Shown in pieces: positions 1 to 6,682 of a stretch of DNA of 10,411 nucleotides. The position numbers were made by a program, and so were the translations under genes. Source of the DNA: Chloroflexota bacterium (GTDB lineage: Bacteria; Chloroflexota; Dehalococcoidia; SM23-28-2; RBG-16-64-32); contig JADFNQ010000028.1 in NCBI GenBank assembly GCA_022563285.1, positions 1 through 10,411 of the forward strand. The letters run 5' to 3'. A model generated the notes under the pieces. It saw nothing but the letters and a program-made list of their open reading frames with translations, was not told the origin of the DNA and did no database searches. Numbering within the stretch: the first letter of the stretch is position 1; every line of letters begins with the position of its first letter.

Positions 1-402
1 GCAGAACTGGACGAACTGGCGCAGTACGTCCGGGACAAGGTCTCCGCCGTGCCCCCGGGGCAGCGGACGTTGGTCACGACTCACGATGGCTTCGGCCACA
101 TGGCCGACTACCTGGGCTTTCAGATAGCCGCATTCGTGGCTGAGAGCCCCGGCCAGGACCCCAGCCCCCGTGACATCGCCGATCTCACCCATGCCATCAG
201 CGACCAGGCCATCCCGGCCGTGTTCACCGAGCCCCAGATCGGCGCCGGGAGCCGCCTCCTGGAGCAGGTCGCCGCCGACACCGGCGTCCGGGTCTGCACC
301 CTCTACAGCGGCGCCCTGGACAGCAGCGTCCCCACCTACATAGAGATGATGCGCTTCAACGCCGACGAACTACTCCGCTGCCTGGGGGACGCAAATGGTT
401 AA
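1..402 (+). CDS. Metal-ion ABC transporter substrate-binding protein (ZnuA/TroA family), C-terminal part
   Basis: The reading frame is open from base 1 to the TAA at 400-402, so the N-terminus, including any signal peptide, lies upstream of the window. Only about 133 residues are visible, against roughly 300 in the family. These extracytoplasmic proteins bind Zn2+, Mn2+ or Fe2+ and pass it to an ABC-3 permease. The visible part is the C-terminal lobe. The motif TTHDGFGHMADYLGF carries the family's third metal-ligand histidine (codon 28 from base 1), and FTEPQI carries the conserved acidic residue (codon 77). The tail LYSGALDSSVPTYIEMMRFN matches the family's final segment. Manganese/iron members usually have LYSD at this point, but here a Gly (codon 104) replaces the Asp. 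No His-rich loop is visible in the part present. The ATPase and permease genes that follow support the role. Whether the metal is Zn or Mn cannot be settled from this fragment. Confidence 0.9.
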   Translation, partial: AELDELAQYVRDKVSAVPPGQRTLVTTHDGFGHMADYLGFQIAAFVAESPGQDPSPRDIADLTHAISDQAIPAVFTEPQIGAGSRLLEQVAADTGVRVCTLYSGALDSSVPTYIEMMRFNADELLRCLGDANG

Positions 403-1189
403 GGAAAGCACGACCCTTCGACGGGGCGCGGGAGAGGCGCTGGCGCTGGAGGCCCGTGGCCTCTGGGCGGGCTACGACGGTCAGCCCGCCCTGGAAGACG
501 TGACCTTCAGCATAGAGACAGGCTGCTTGGCCGGCCTCGTGGGGCCGAACGGCTCCGGCAAGTCCACCCTCTTGCGGGTCATCCTGGGCCTGCACCGGCC
601 CTGGCGCGGCGATACCCGCGTCTTCGGCTCCAGCGGCCGTCCGGACCGCCGCCGCCTCGGCTATACGCCGCAGTCGGAGCAGGTGGACTGGAGCTTCCCC
701 GTCACCGTCCTGGACGTCGTCCTGATGGGGCGCTACAGCCGTCTCGGCCCGCTCCGTCGCCCCACTAAGGTCGACCGCGAGATCGCCCGACACGCCCTGG
801 AATCGGTGCGGCTGGCGGACCTGGCCGACCGTCGCATCGGCGAGCTGTCCGGCGGCCAGCAACGACGCGCCCTGGTGGCCCGCGCCCTGGCGCAGGAGGC
901 TGACCTCTTGCTCCTGGACGAGCCGCTCAGCGGCCTGGACGCCACCGCCCAGCACGACCTGATCGCCCTGTTCGAAGGGCTGCGACAGGAGGGCAAAACG
1001 CTCCTCGTCGCCACTCACGACCTCTCCTGCGTCGCCGCCGACTTCGACCACGCGATCCTCCTCAACCGAAATGTGGTCGCCTTCGGCCGCCCCTCAGACG
1101 TGTTCACGGAGGAGCTCCTCAACGCCACTTTCCAGCGTCACCTCCTGCTGGTACGGCTGCAAGACAGGACGTACGTGGGCCATGGCTGA
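395..1189 (+). CDS. Metal-ion ABC transporter ATP-binding protein (ZnuC/MntB-like)
   Basis: This 264-residue cytoplasmic ATPase powers uptake of the metal delivered by the upstream binding protein. All nucleotide-binding elements are present in order: Walker A GPNGSGKST at 50-58, Q-loop Gln93 in YTPQ, signature LSGGQ at 151-155, Walker B LLLLDEP at 171-177, D-loop SGLD, and the switch His208 in ATHD. The segment around residues 95-120, including VDWSFPVTVLDVVLMGRY, is typical of the Mn/Zn importer subfamily, as is the normal total length. The ATG at 395 is preceded by a GGGGGA Shine-Dalgarno-like run. It overlaps the binding-protein stop by 8 bases (ATGGTTAA), which suggests translational coupling. 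The next gene overlaps this one in the same way, so the three form one operon. The substrate metal is not determined by the ATPase itself. Confidence 0.95.
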   Translation: MVKESTTLRRGAGEALALEARGLWAGYDGQPALEDVTFSIETGCLAGLVGPNGSGKSTLLRVILGLHRPWRGDTRVFGSSGRPDRRRLGYTPQSEQVDWSFPVTVLDVVLMGRYSRLGPLRRPTKVDREIARHALESVRLADLADRRIGELSGGQQRRALVARALAQEADLLLLDEPLSGLDATAQHDLIALFEGLRQEGKTLLVATHDLSCVAADFDHAILLNRNVVAFGRPSDVFTEELLNATFQRHLLLVRLQDRTYVGHG

Positions 1190-2045
1190 GTTCATCGACT
1201 TCCTCGGCGATCCCTGGACGCTGGAGTTCATGCGCCGCGGCCTCATCGCGGCGGTGGCGGTCAGCGCCATCGCCGCCGTCATCGGCTCCTTCGTCATCCT
1301 CAAGGGGATGGCGTTCATCGGCGATGCCCTCCCCCACGCCAGCTTCGGGGGCATCGCCGTTGCCTTCGTCCTCGGTGGCAACCTCTACTTGGGCGGCGCC
1401 ATCGCCGCCGTCCTCACCGCCATCCTCATCGGCTTCATCTCCCGCCGCGCCTCGATCAAGTACGATACCGCCATCGGCATCCTGTTCGTCGGCGCCTTCG
1501 CCGCCGGCATTCTCATCATCAGCCGCCAGACCAACTACACCCCGGACCTGTTCTCCTTCGTCTTCGGCAACGTGCTGGGCATAAGCTGGACCGACGTGTG
1601 GACTACCACGATCGCCGCCGCCGTCATCCTCCTCCTGGTCGTGCTGTTCTACAAAGAGATCCTATTCGTCGCCTACGATCCCTCCATGGCCGCCGCCTCC
1701 GGCCTGCCTGTGGCCGCCGCCCAGTACGGCCTGTTGGCGCTTATCGGCGTCACCACCGTTATCGGCCTCCAGACGGTCGGCATCGTGCTGGTCGTCGCCC
1801 TGCTCATCACCCCCGCCGCCACCGCCCAGCTCCTCACCCGCCGCCTGCCCCCGATGATGGCCGTGGGAGCGGTCGTGGGCGCCCTCTCGTCCTTCGTCGG
1901 CCTCTACATCGCCTACTACGCCAACGTCTCCCCTTCCGCCGCCATCGTGCTCACCGCTACGGGCTTCTTCTTCCTCGCCTTCCTGTTCGCTCCCCGGCGC
2001 GGCCTCCTCTGGCAGCGGCGCTTCGTCCCCGCCAAACCGGCCTGA
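1182..2045 (+). CDS. Metal-ion ABC transporter permease, ABC-3 family (ZnuB/MntC-like)
   Basis: This 287-residue polytopic inner-membrane protein forms the metal channel of the importer. It has about eight or nine hydrophobic helices, beginning near residues 18-38. Family landmarks are GDALPHASFGGIAVAF after the first helix, the NYTPDLFSFVFGNVLGIS segment near the middle, and LLITPAATAQLL, the loop expected to contact the ATPase. The short C-terminus ends in a basic tail (PRRGLLWQRR). The same frame is open from 1071. However, the ATG at 1182 matches the usual family start and overlaps the ATPase stop by 8 bases (ATGGCTGA), mirroring the previous junction. The longer frame would add 37 residues that read as out-of-frame ATPase sequence, so it was not chosen. 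A GGAC-like ribosome site lies only loosely placed upstream, so coupling to the ATPase is probably important for translation. Confidence 0.95.
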   Translation: MAEFIDFLGDPWTLEFMRRGLIAAVAVSAIAAVIGSFVILKGMAFIGDALPHASFGGIAVAFVLGGNLYLGGAIAAVLTAILIGFISRRASIKYDTAIGILFVGAFAAGILIISRQTNYTPDLFSFVFGNVLGISWTDVWTTTIAAAVILLLVVLFYKEILFVAYDPSMAAASGLPVAAAQYGLLALIGVTTVIGLQTVGIVLVVALLITPAATAQLLTRRLPPMMAVGAVVGALSSFVGLYIAYYANVSPSAAIVLTATGFFFLAFLFAPRRGLLWQRRFVPAKPA

Positions 2046-2068
2046 GCGGCGGATCCTCCTGCAAGTGC

Positions 2069-2074
2069 TATACT
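2069..2074 (+). promoter_or_regulatory. Extended -10 box upstream of the aspartic protease gene
   Basis: TGCTATACT at 2066-2074 reads as an extended -10 element (TG, one base, TATACT). No convincing -35 box lies 16-18 bases upstream, which is common for extended -10 promoters. Transcription would start near 2081, within a few bases of the ATG at 2084. There is no Shine-Dalgarno sequence in GACGTC before that ATG, so the message is probably leaderless or nearly so. The call rests on motif matching only. Confidence 0.45.
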
Positions 2075-2083
2075 GCAGACGTC

Positions 2084-2440
2084 ATGGGGACGTTCCGCGT
2101 GCAGATCGAGGTAGGAGACCCTGAAGGGAAGCGGTTCCAGGCTGTAGAGGCGCTGGTGGACACCGGCGCCACAAACACCACCCTGCCCGCCTCACTCCTC
2201 GAAAGCCTCGGCGTAACCCCCTACACGACTACTCTGTTCGAACTCGCAGACGGCCGGGAACTGAAGCTTGGCGTGGGACGGACGTGGGTTAGAGTGGACG
2301 GCCAGCAGGAGTTCACCCAGGTTGTGTTCGCGGGTGTAGAGACCGAGCCCATTCTCGGTGCCGTCACCCTCGAGGAGATGGGCCTCGCAGTCGACCCCGT
2401 CAAGCGCAGTCTCCAGCCGGTCCGCAAGTACCTTATGTAG
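2084..2440 (+). CDS. Retropepsin-like (clan AA) aspartic protease family protein
   Basis: This 118-residue protein has the layout of a single-domain retroviral-type aspartic protease. An N-terminal strand pair (FRVQIEVGDPEGKRFQAVEALV) leads into the active-site motif DTGAT at 26-30. The flap-like middle includes FELADGRELKLGVG, and the C-terminal ILGAVTLEEMGLAVDPVKRSL (about 90-110) corresponds to the hydrophobic-hydrophobic-Gly segment near the end of the fold. Such proteins act as homodimers, each chain giving one catalytic Asp. The cellular substrate of the bacterial forms is mostly unknown. There is no signal peptide or membrane segment, so it is probably cytosolic. The frame is open further upstream, but that part is a shadow of the permease gene. 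The ATG at 2084 gives the usual family N-terminus and sits just after an extended -10 box. It lies 38 bases after the permease stop and converges on tldE with a 9-base gap. Confidence 0.8.
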   Translation: MGTFRVQIEVGDPEGKRFQAVEALVDTGATNTTLPASLLESLGVTPYTTTLFELADGRELKLGVGRTWVRVDGQQEFTQVVFAGVETEPILGAVTLEEMGLAVDPVKRSLQPVRKYLM

Positions 2441-2449
2441 ATACGGCCC

Positions 2450-4033
2450 CTACAGCGTCTCCATGAACTCGCCGATGGCGTCCAGCCGCACCTTCTCCAC
2501 CGCCATCTCCGGCGCGTAGACGATCTCGTCCGCCGCCCACACCAGCGTGGGCTTCCCCTCCTTCGACACGCCGATCACGCCGTTGAGCACGTTGCGGATG
2601 TTCTCGTTTATGCGCAACGTGTTCGGCCTGACCGGCTCAGCCAGCTTGCCGTCGCGGATGACGTACGAATCGCCGACCACCGTGCCGGTGAAGTCCCCCG
2701 CCCGCAGGCCGTTCACCGGGTACGTGTACCAGATCCGCCCGATGTAGACCCCGTCGCCTATCAGCCGCGCCATCGATTCCGTGGACTCGACCTCGCCGGG
2801 GACGAGGATGTTCGTCGGATGTATGCCCGGCTGGGCGTCGAAGTGGCGGCCGCCGCCGCGGGCGAAGCGGAACCCGTTCCTGGGCACGAACGCCGAGGCG
2901 TTCGCCTTGGGGTCCACCCCCAGCTTCTCCTTGCCTTTAGGATCGCTCATCAGCCGCTGCGTCTCGTAGTGGTTGGAGAGCAGCCCCACCAGCTTGCCGC
3001 CCACGATCAGGTCCGTACGGCCGGTGGGCAGCCCCTCGCAGGTGATCCCCTTCGCCCCGACGAGGCCCTCCGCGGCGCCGTCATCGTAGATGCTGAACTT
3101 CGACGATGCCACCTGCTGTCCCATCTGTCCCATGAACGGCGACCCCGACGCGTAGAACATCCCCGTGCTCAGCCCCGGCAGCACGATGTAGTGCATGATC
3201 TCCATCGTCGCCTGGCGGCCGAACGCCACCCGGTAGTCGCCGCTGGGCAGCCTCACCCCGCCGATCGTGGCGATGGCGGCCCGCGCCGCCTCCCGCCCCG
3301 CCTCGTCCGTGAACCCGTCCAGCCGCGTCGTCGCCGCGTAGCCGCTCCCCTTGGAGCCCTCCCGCTCAACCATCGATGTGATGAACGACATGATCAGCGA
3401 CGATTCGTCCGTCTGCACCTCCGGCATCGCGTAGGAAGCCAGGGCCATCCGCTCCTGAAGGATCGTCACGTCGCCACTGACGATGAGCCCCAACTCGCCC
3501 AGCTTCTCCGGCCGCTCCACCAGGCTCCCCAGCGGCTCCGACGTCTGGAACACCCGCAGCGCCCCGTTCACCACCCGCCAGCCAGCGTCCACCAGGTCCG
3601 CGTCCTTGATCTCCAACGCCTTCGGGTCGTGGTACGAGGTCAGCCTGCGCTTCTCCCCCGTAGGCCGCGCCAGCGACTCGAACTCCGGGTCGGCCACGGC
3701 CCCCTTGCGCGCCTTCTCCAGCGCCGACTTCACGCCCTCGACGCTGATGTCGGAGGTCTCCGAGCCAAACCCGATGCGCCGCAGCTCCCCGCCCTCCGCT
3801 CGTCCTGAGCTTGTCGAAGGGGCCTTGAACACCGCCTGCACGCCGACGCCGTAGTTCACCACCGACTTCGGCTCCTCGACCCCGTTGCAGGGGATGTGCG
3901 AGGTGTAGTTCAGCCGCGCCAGCAGCACCCCGTTGGCGGCGACGTACACCTCCCCCTCCTCCACGTCCTCCTGCGCCCTCAGGTAGGCCAGCCCCTCACG
4001 CACCGACTTATTGAGATCAGATAGGGGGATCAT
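2450..4033 (-). CDS. tldE: TldE/PmbA-like subunit of TldD/TldE-type metalloprotease
   Basis: This 527-residue protein belongs to the PmbA/TldD family. It lacks the HExxxH zinc motif, as expected for the non-catalytic TldE half that pairs with TldD. In E. coli the TldD/TldE heterodimer trims unfolded peptides, matures microcin B17 and degrades CcdA. The substrate here is unknown. Family landmarks are IGFGSETSDISVEGVKSALEKA (about 87-108), the central HYIVLPGLSTGMFYAS and SKFSIYDDG segments, FVPRNGFRFARGGG, and the C-terminal GDFTGTVVGDSYVIRDGK followed by TLRINENIRNVLNGV. The ATG at 4033 is preceded by GGGGAG with a 5-base spacer, a strong ribosome site. Residues 71-83 (APSTSSGRAEGGE) are encoded by a repeat fragment inserted in frame. 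The partner tldD lies upstream on the same strand but is separated by a DUF3800 gene. The stop is only 9 bases from the convergent protease gene, so transcripts probably overlap. Confidence 0.88.
   Translation of the reverse strand: MIPLSDLNKSVREGLAYLRAQEDVEEGEVYVAANGVLLARLNYTSHIPCNGVEEPKSVVNYGVGVQAVFKAPSTSSGRAEGGELRRIGFGSETSDISVEGVKSALEKARKGAVADPEFESLARPTGEKRRLTSYHDPKALEIKDADLVDAGWRVVNGALRVFQTSEPLGSLVERPEKLGELGLIVSGDVTILQERMALASYAMPEVQTDESSLIMSFITSMVEREGSKGSGYAATTRLDGFTDEAGREAARAAIATIGGVRLPSGDYRVAFGRQATMEIMHYIVLPGLSTGMFYASGSPFMGQMGQQVASSKFSIYDDGAAEGLVGAKGITCEGLPTGRTDLIVGGKLVGLLSNHYETQRLMSDPKGKEKLGVDPKANASAFVPRNGFRFARGGGRHFDAQPGIHPTNILVPGEVESTESMARLIGDGVYIGRIWYTYPVNGLRAGDFTGTVVGDSYVIRDGKLAEPVRPNTLRINENIRNVLNGVIGVSKEGKPTLVWAADEIVYAPEMAVEKVRLDAIGEFMETL
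3801..3820. repeat. Repeat fragment CGTCCTGAGCTTGTCGAAGG inside tldE
   Basis: This 20-mer resembles a short repeat I know from many GC-rich bacterial genomes, where it is usually intergenic and shows up in misread proteins as STSSGRA or PFDKLR peptides. Here it lies within tldE. On the coding strand it is read in frame as part of APSTSSGRAEGG, between a strand ending VQAVFK and the conserved IGFGSETSD. Only one copy is in this window, so its repeat status rests on memory of other genomes and not on the window itself. Confidence 0.55.
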
Positions 4034-4091
4034 TGTTGCTCCCCATTCTCCGGTTCGCCGTCACGGGTGATATTCCTAGTGGTGGCCCTTC

Positions 4092-4121
4092 CTCGACAAC
4101 TCTTGACAACACTTGATAACA
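4092..4121 (+). repeat. Three 10-bp tandem units in the tldE upstream spacer
   Basis: CTCGACAACT (4092-4101), CTTGACAACA (4102-4111) and CTTGATAACA (4112-4121) are consecutive units with a period of 10 bases, about one helical turn. The middle unit contains the TTGACA -35 box of a + strand promoter. Phased units of this kind often serve as operator half-sites or curved DNA. No protein binding can be assigned from sequence. The spacer is visibly lower in GC than the flanking genes. Confidence 0.5.
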
Positions 4122-4131
4122 CCTGTAATCT
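4103..4131 (+). promoter_or_regulatory. Near-consensus sigma70-type promoter facing the 3' end of the DUF3800 gene
   Basis: TTGACA at 4103-4108 is a perfect -35 box. It is followed after exactly 17 bases by TAATCT at 4126-4131, a 4/6 match to TATAAT that keeps the first and last T. Transcription would start near 4138 and run antisense into the DUF3800 coding sequence. No convincing + strand gene follows: the open frame from the ATG at 4136 has no Shine-Dalgarno and reads as an antisense shadow. It could make an antisense RNA or be a remnant of an element's own promoter. Confidence 0.4.
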
Positions 4132-4195
4132 GTACATGCAGCGAACAAGGCATATGTGCCACGATGTGGCGCGGTGCGTTGTTTGCTGCTTTTCA

Positions 4196-5038
4196 TTATG
4201 GCCTAAAGGCGGGGTACCGTTGAGGACGCGGATAGATTGCGATTCCGCCGTCCCAGACTCGTCCGCTAGTCCAGTGCCGCGCAAGGTGTGGCCCCAGATG
4301 CGCTAGCCATGGGTTCCGGTTCCACTTCCCCAGCATTACAGCGTCCCAAACAGTCCAGAGGGCTAGATCCAAGAGTTGGCAATTCTCTCTGTCGACTTCC
4401 AACTCTCCTTTGTTGACCCAGATCGGCTTGTCTATGATTGAGTCCATACTGGGGCGGTATTCAACGTAGCCCATGAAGCTCTCTCGAACTCGTGTAATCT
4501 CACCCGCCTTGAACAGTTTCTCGTGCGAGTGTTGCTCATCTGCCAGAAAGATGGCTCCTTCATCACCGCCGTACACGAACTCGACGAGAAGTGCAGCTCT
4601 CATCTGAAGGAAAGCGTACGCGATTGCGACGGGCGAATATGTGTCGACGGGATGCTTTCGAAGGTGTGCGCTCTTGTCGACGGCGATGAAGTAGAACACC
4701 GGCCTAAACTTGTCCCACGCATGAAAAAGTGTCTGCACCAATTCGTTACAACGTGCGAGGCTGAGTCCCTGATACCCGCACGGGTCTAGCGCCCGCCCGC
4801 CACGCTGCAGACGGCGGATCGCGCTGTTGAGGTATCTACCCTTCAGTTCAAAGTCTTCCCATCGAGCGTTCTCCCATCCACGGAAGAACCGACTCTTGAT
4901 CCTGCGTAAGTGCTCGCACAGGCTTACCCGAGACGTATCCATGATGCCCATAGCCCCCAGCACGAAGAAAGGGTGAGCCGCCACAGATGCGGGCGTAAGC
5001 GGCTCATTTCCAACTTCATCGATGTAGAAGACTATCAT
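4196..5038 (-). CDS. DUF3800 domain protein inserted between tldD and tldE
   Basis: This 280-residue protein opens with VFYIDEVGN (residues 3-11), the N-terminal hallmark of DUF3800. Other acidic or polar family positions are visible: FELKG at 63-67, IAVDK with Asp121, FLADEQHSHEKLF at 164-176, and CQLLDLALW at 220-228 with Gln221 and Asp224. The pattern of separated acidic residues recalls an RNase H-like nuclease fold, but this is inference; the biochemical role is not established to my knowledge. There is no signal peptide or membrane helix, so it is probably cytosolic. The ATG at 5038 lies 14 bases after the tldD stop, and a run of eight G serves as the only possible ribosome site, with a 7-base spacer. 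Base composition and third-position choice are clearly more AT-rich than in tldD or tldE, which points to acquisition by transfer. It could be carried passively or act in defence against mobile DNA. Confidence 0.8.
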   Translation of the reverse strand: MIVFYIDEVGNEPLTPASVAAHPFFVLGAMGIMDTSRVSLCEHLRRIKSRFFRGWENARWEDFELKGRYLNSAIRRLQRGGRALDPCGYQGLSLARCNELVQTLFHAWDKFRPVFYFIAVDKSAHLRKHPVDTYSPVAIAYAFLQMRAALLVEFVYGGDEGAIFLADEQHSHEKLFKAGEITRVRESFMGYVEYRPSMDSIIDKPIWVNKGELEVDRENCQLLDLALWTVWDAVMLGKWNRNPWLAHLGPHLARHWTSGRVWDGGIAIYPRPQRYPAFRP

Positions 5039-5045
5039 TTGATTG

Positions 5046-5053
5046 CCCCCCCC
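5046..5053. other. Eight-base G/C homopolymer at the tldD-DUF3800 junction
   Basis: On the - strand a run of eight G begins with the last base of the tldD TAG stop and ends 7 bases before the DUF3800 ATG. It probably marks the left edge of the foreign DNA and is the only purine-rich tract able to act as a ribosome site for that gene. A change in its length would alter spacing to the start codon, but would not shift either reading frame. Confidence 0.45.
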
Positions 5054-6621
5054 TACACCCCGCTCAGCCGCGCCCGAGAGCGCATCGTCGGGCCGCCGTT
5101 TGACATCCGCTTCGTCTGCATCGGCTGCCCCTTGCCGCAGTTCGGTATCGCGAACAGCCGGAAGTCGTTCCCCATCGCGTCCACGTTCAGGAAGTAGTCC
5201 CGACTATCGCTCATCAGCCCCCCGTCCCGGAACATCTCCCCTATCTCCCCGTTCTTGATCTTGTACACCTTCATCGCCGTGATGCGGAAGTTCTCCCGCG
5301 ACTCGGCGATGGACGGTATGCGGTGGCCCACCACGTAGTAGCCGTCGTCCACCTCCCGGATTATGTCGTGCGGGTCGCGCTCCCCCGGCGCGAACACCGT
5401 GTTCGACATCCGGATCAGCGGCACCAGCGAGGCGTCCGTGGCCTTGTAGTGGCCATTGGGCTCCAGCCCCATGATCGCCGACGTCTGACGGCTGTTGGAG
5501 AAGCCGCAGAACATCCCCTTATCGAAGTGATACACCCGCCGCGCCGGTGTCCCCTCGTCGTCGTACATGTAGTGCCCGAAGCCGTCGATGGTGGGGTCGC
5601 TGAACGCCGTCACCAAGTCGGAGCCCACCCGCTTGCCCAGCTGGTTCTCCTTCAGGTCGCGCAGGAACCAGGAGCGGCCCGCGTAGCCCGTCTCGAACTT
5701 CAGCGCCCGGTCCAGCTCCGTGGGATGGCCCACCACCTCGTGGCAGACCAGCGCGTTGTAGTGCGGGTCGGTCACCACCACCACCTCCTTTTCGGTCGCC
5801 TTGAGCGGCTTGCAGGAGGCGAGGGCCACCGTGTCCCGCGCCAGCTCCAGCGAGAAGTCCATCAGGTGCGGGAACTGGATGAACTCCTCCTCCACGCCGC
5901 GGGTGATCAGCTCCCACCCCCGCTGATGGCCCGAGAAATCGTACAGCTCCTGGTGCCCGTCCTTCCCCTGGGCCACCACGAAGCACGTCCCCTGGGTGAT
6001 CGCCCACGTCTGCTGGATGCTCGCCCCCTCCGAGCTGGCGAACAGCTGGCGCTCCAGCATCGTATACGCCGAGATGTAGTTGAACACCACGCCCGGGTCC
6101 AGCCCCTGCACCCGCTGCGACACCTCCCGCACGTACTTGCCCGCCTCCTCCAGCGGCACCGTGCGCGGGTCGACCTCGTACCTGGCGTCGGTAGTGTCCT
6201 GGCGCACCTCGATGGGCGCCAGCGACATGTCGTACAGGGCATCGCCGAGGCCCGCCGAGAAGCGGCTGCGCGAGCCCTCCTTGGCGCGGGCGTTCGCCAG
6301 CGCCCGCTCGTAGGCATGGCCCAACCCCTCCTCCAGCCGCTGCCGCAGCTCCGGCAGGTCGGCGGCGCCCACGATCTCCCCGAAGTAGCCGGGTGAGACG
6401 ATATTCTCACCGCCCAGGACACGCACACCGAAGGCGAAGCCGTAGTCCTCGCCGCTGAACTTGTCCATCCCGTTCTCGGCCACCGCCACCTTCCCCTCGC
6501 TCACCTCTATGCGCACATCGGCATAGCGGCAGTGGCGTCTGGCGCGGGGATAGGAGGAGATCAGGTCGAACACGGCGTCCCGCACCTGCGGGATCGCATC
6601 GATACTCACTCTCTGGGGCAC
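5053..6621 (-). CDS. tldD: TldD-family zinc metalloprotease subunit
   Basis: This protein has 522 residues when begun at the GTG at 6621. It carries the zinc motif HEVVGH (residues 294-299), followed by PTELDRALKF in place of the GLEGDF seen in E. coli TldD; the PTELD form resembles archaeal and Chloroflexota-like members. The third zinc ligand of the family, a Cys in the C-terminal IPNCGKGQP, is present at 494, followed by the typical MSNGGPTMR ending. The N-terminal domain includes YADVRIEVSEGKVAVAENG and FGFGVRVLGG-like strands. With TldE it would form the peptide-degrading heterodimer. The frame is open to an ATG at 6684, but that ATG lies inside the predicted -10 box, so it cannot be transcribed from this promoter. 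The GTG at 6621 has GGAGGG with a 5-base spacer and fits the family N-terminus. The DUF3800 gene follows 14 bases downstream and tldE about 1 kb downstream. Confidence 0.92.
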   Translation of the reverse strand: MPQRVSIDAIPQVRDAVFDLISSYPRARRHCRYADVRIEVSEGKVAVAENGMDKFSGEDYGFAFGVRVLGGENIVSPGYFGEIVGAADLPELRQRLEEGLGHAYERALANARAKEGSRSRFSAGLGDALYDMSLAPIEVRQDTTDARYEVDPRTVPLEEAGKYVREVSQRVQGLDPGVVFNYISAYTMLERQLFASSEGASIQQTWAITQGTCFVVAQGKDGHQELYDFSGHQRGWELITRGVEEEFIQFPHLMDFSLELARDTVALASCKPLKATEKEVVVVTDPHYNALVCHEVVGHPTELDRALKFETGYAGRSWFLRDLKENQLGKRVGSDLVTAFSDPTIDGFGHYMYDDEGTPARRVYHFDKGMFCGFSNSRQTSAIMGLEPNGHYKATDASLVPLIRMSNTVFAPGERDPHDIIREVDDGYYVVGHRIPSIAESRENFRITAMKVYKIKNGEIGEMFRDGGLMSDSRDYFLNVDAMGNDFRLFAIPNCGKGQPMQTKRMSNGGPTMRSRARLSGV

Positions 6622-6626
6622 GTGTA

Positions 6627-6632
6627 CCCTCC
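6627..6632 (-). promoter_or_regulatory. Shine-Dalgarno GGAGGG deciding the GTG start of tldD
   Basis: On the - strand GGAGGG (6632 down to 6627) is followed by TACAC and then GTG at 6621. This is a near-ideal ribosome site with a 5-base spacer, and it favours the GTG over the ATG 63 bases upstream. Confidence 0.75.
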
Positions 6633-6682
6633 GAAGCAATCGCTGGGGCTGAGGATACCCACCGTCAGGGCGGATTACGAGC

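Noticed and set aside
1598..2083. An upstream extension of the aspartic protease frame giving a 280-residue protein
   Set aside because: The extra part is an Arg/His/Pro-rich out-of-frame reading of the permease gene. The ATG at 2084 gives the usual family start and follows a -10 box.
2819..3808. A long open + strand frame opposite tldE
   Set aside because: Its translation is very rich in Arg, His and Pro with no domain motifs. It lies wholly antisense to a well-supported gene, and such frames are expected in GC-rich DNA.
2450..4033. Lack of HExxxH in tldE as a sign of inactivation
   Set aside because: TldE/PmbA subunits normally lack the zinc motif; TldD supplies it.
4155..4175. GCCAC-GAT-GTGGC hairpin downstream of the DUF3800 gene as a terminator
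   Set aside because: Only a 5-bp stem with a 3-base loop and no T-run; too weak to call.
5046..5053. Phase-variable frame switching at the eight-G run
   Set aside because: The run starts at the tldD stop and ends before the DUF3800 ATG, so length changes do not shift either frame; only spacing could change.
4034..5060. Terminal inverted repeats or target-site duplications around the DUF3800 gene
   Set aside because: I compared the two edges by eye and found no convincing matching repeats, so a transposon is not supported.
5323..6396. A 357-codon + strand frame opposite tldD
   Set aside because: Low-complexity Arg/His/Leu/Val composition, no motifs, no ribosome site, and fully antisense to a gene with clear zinc ligands.
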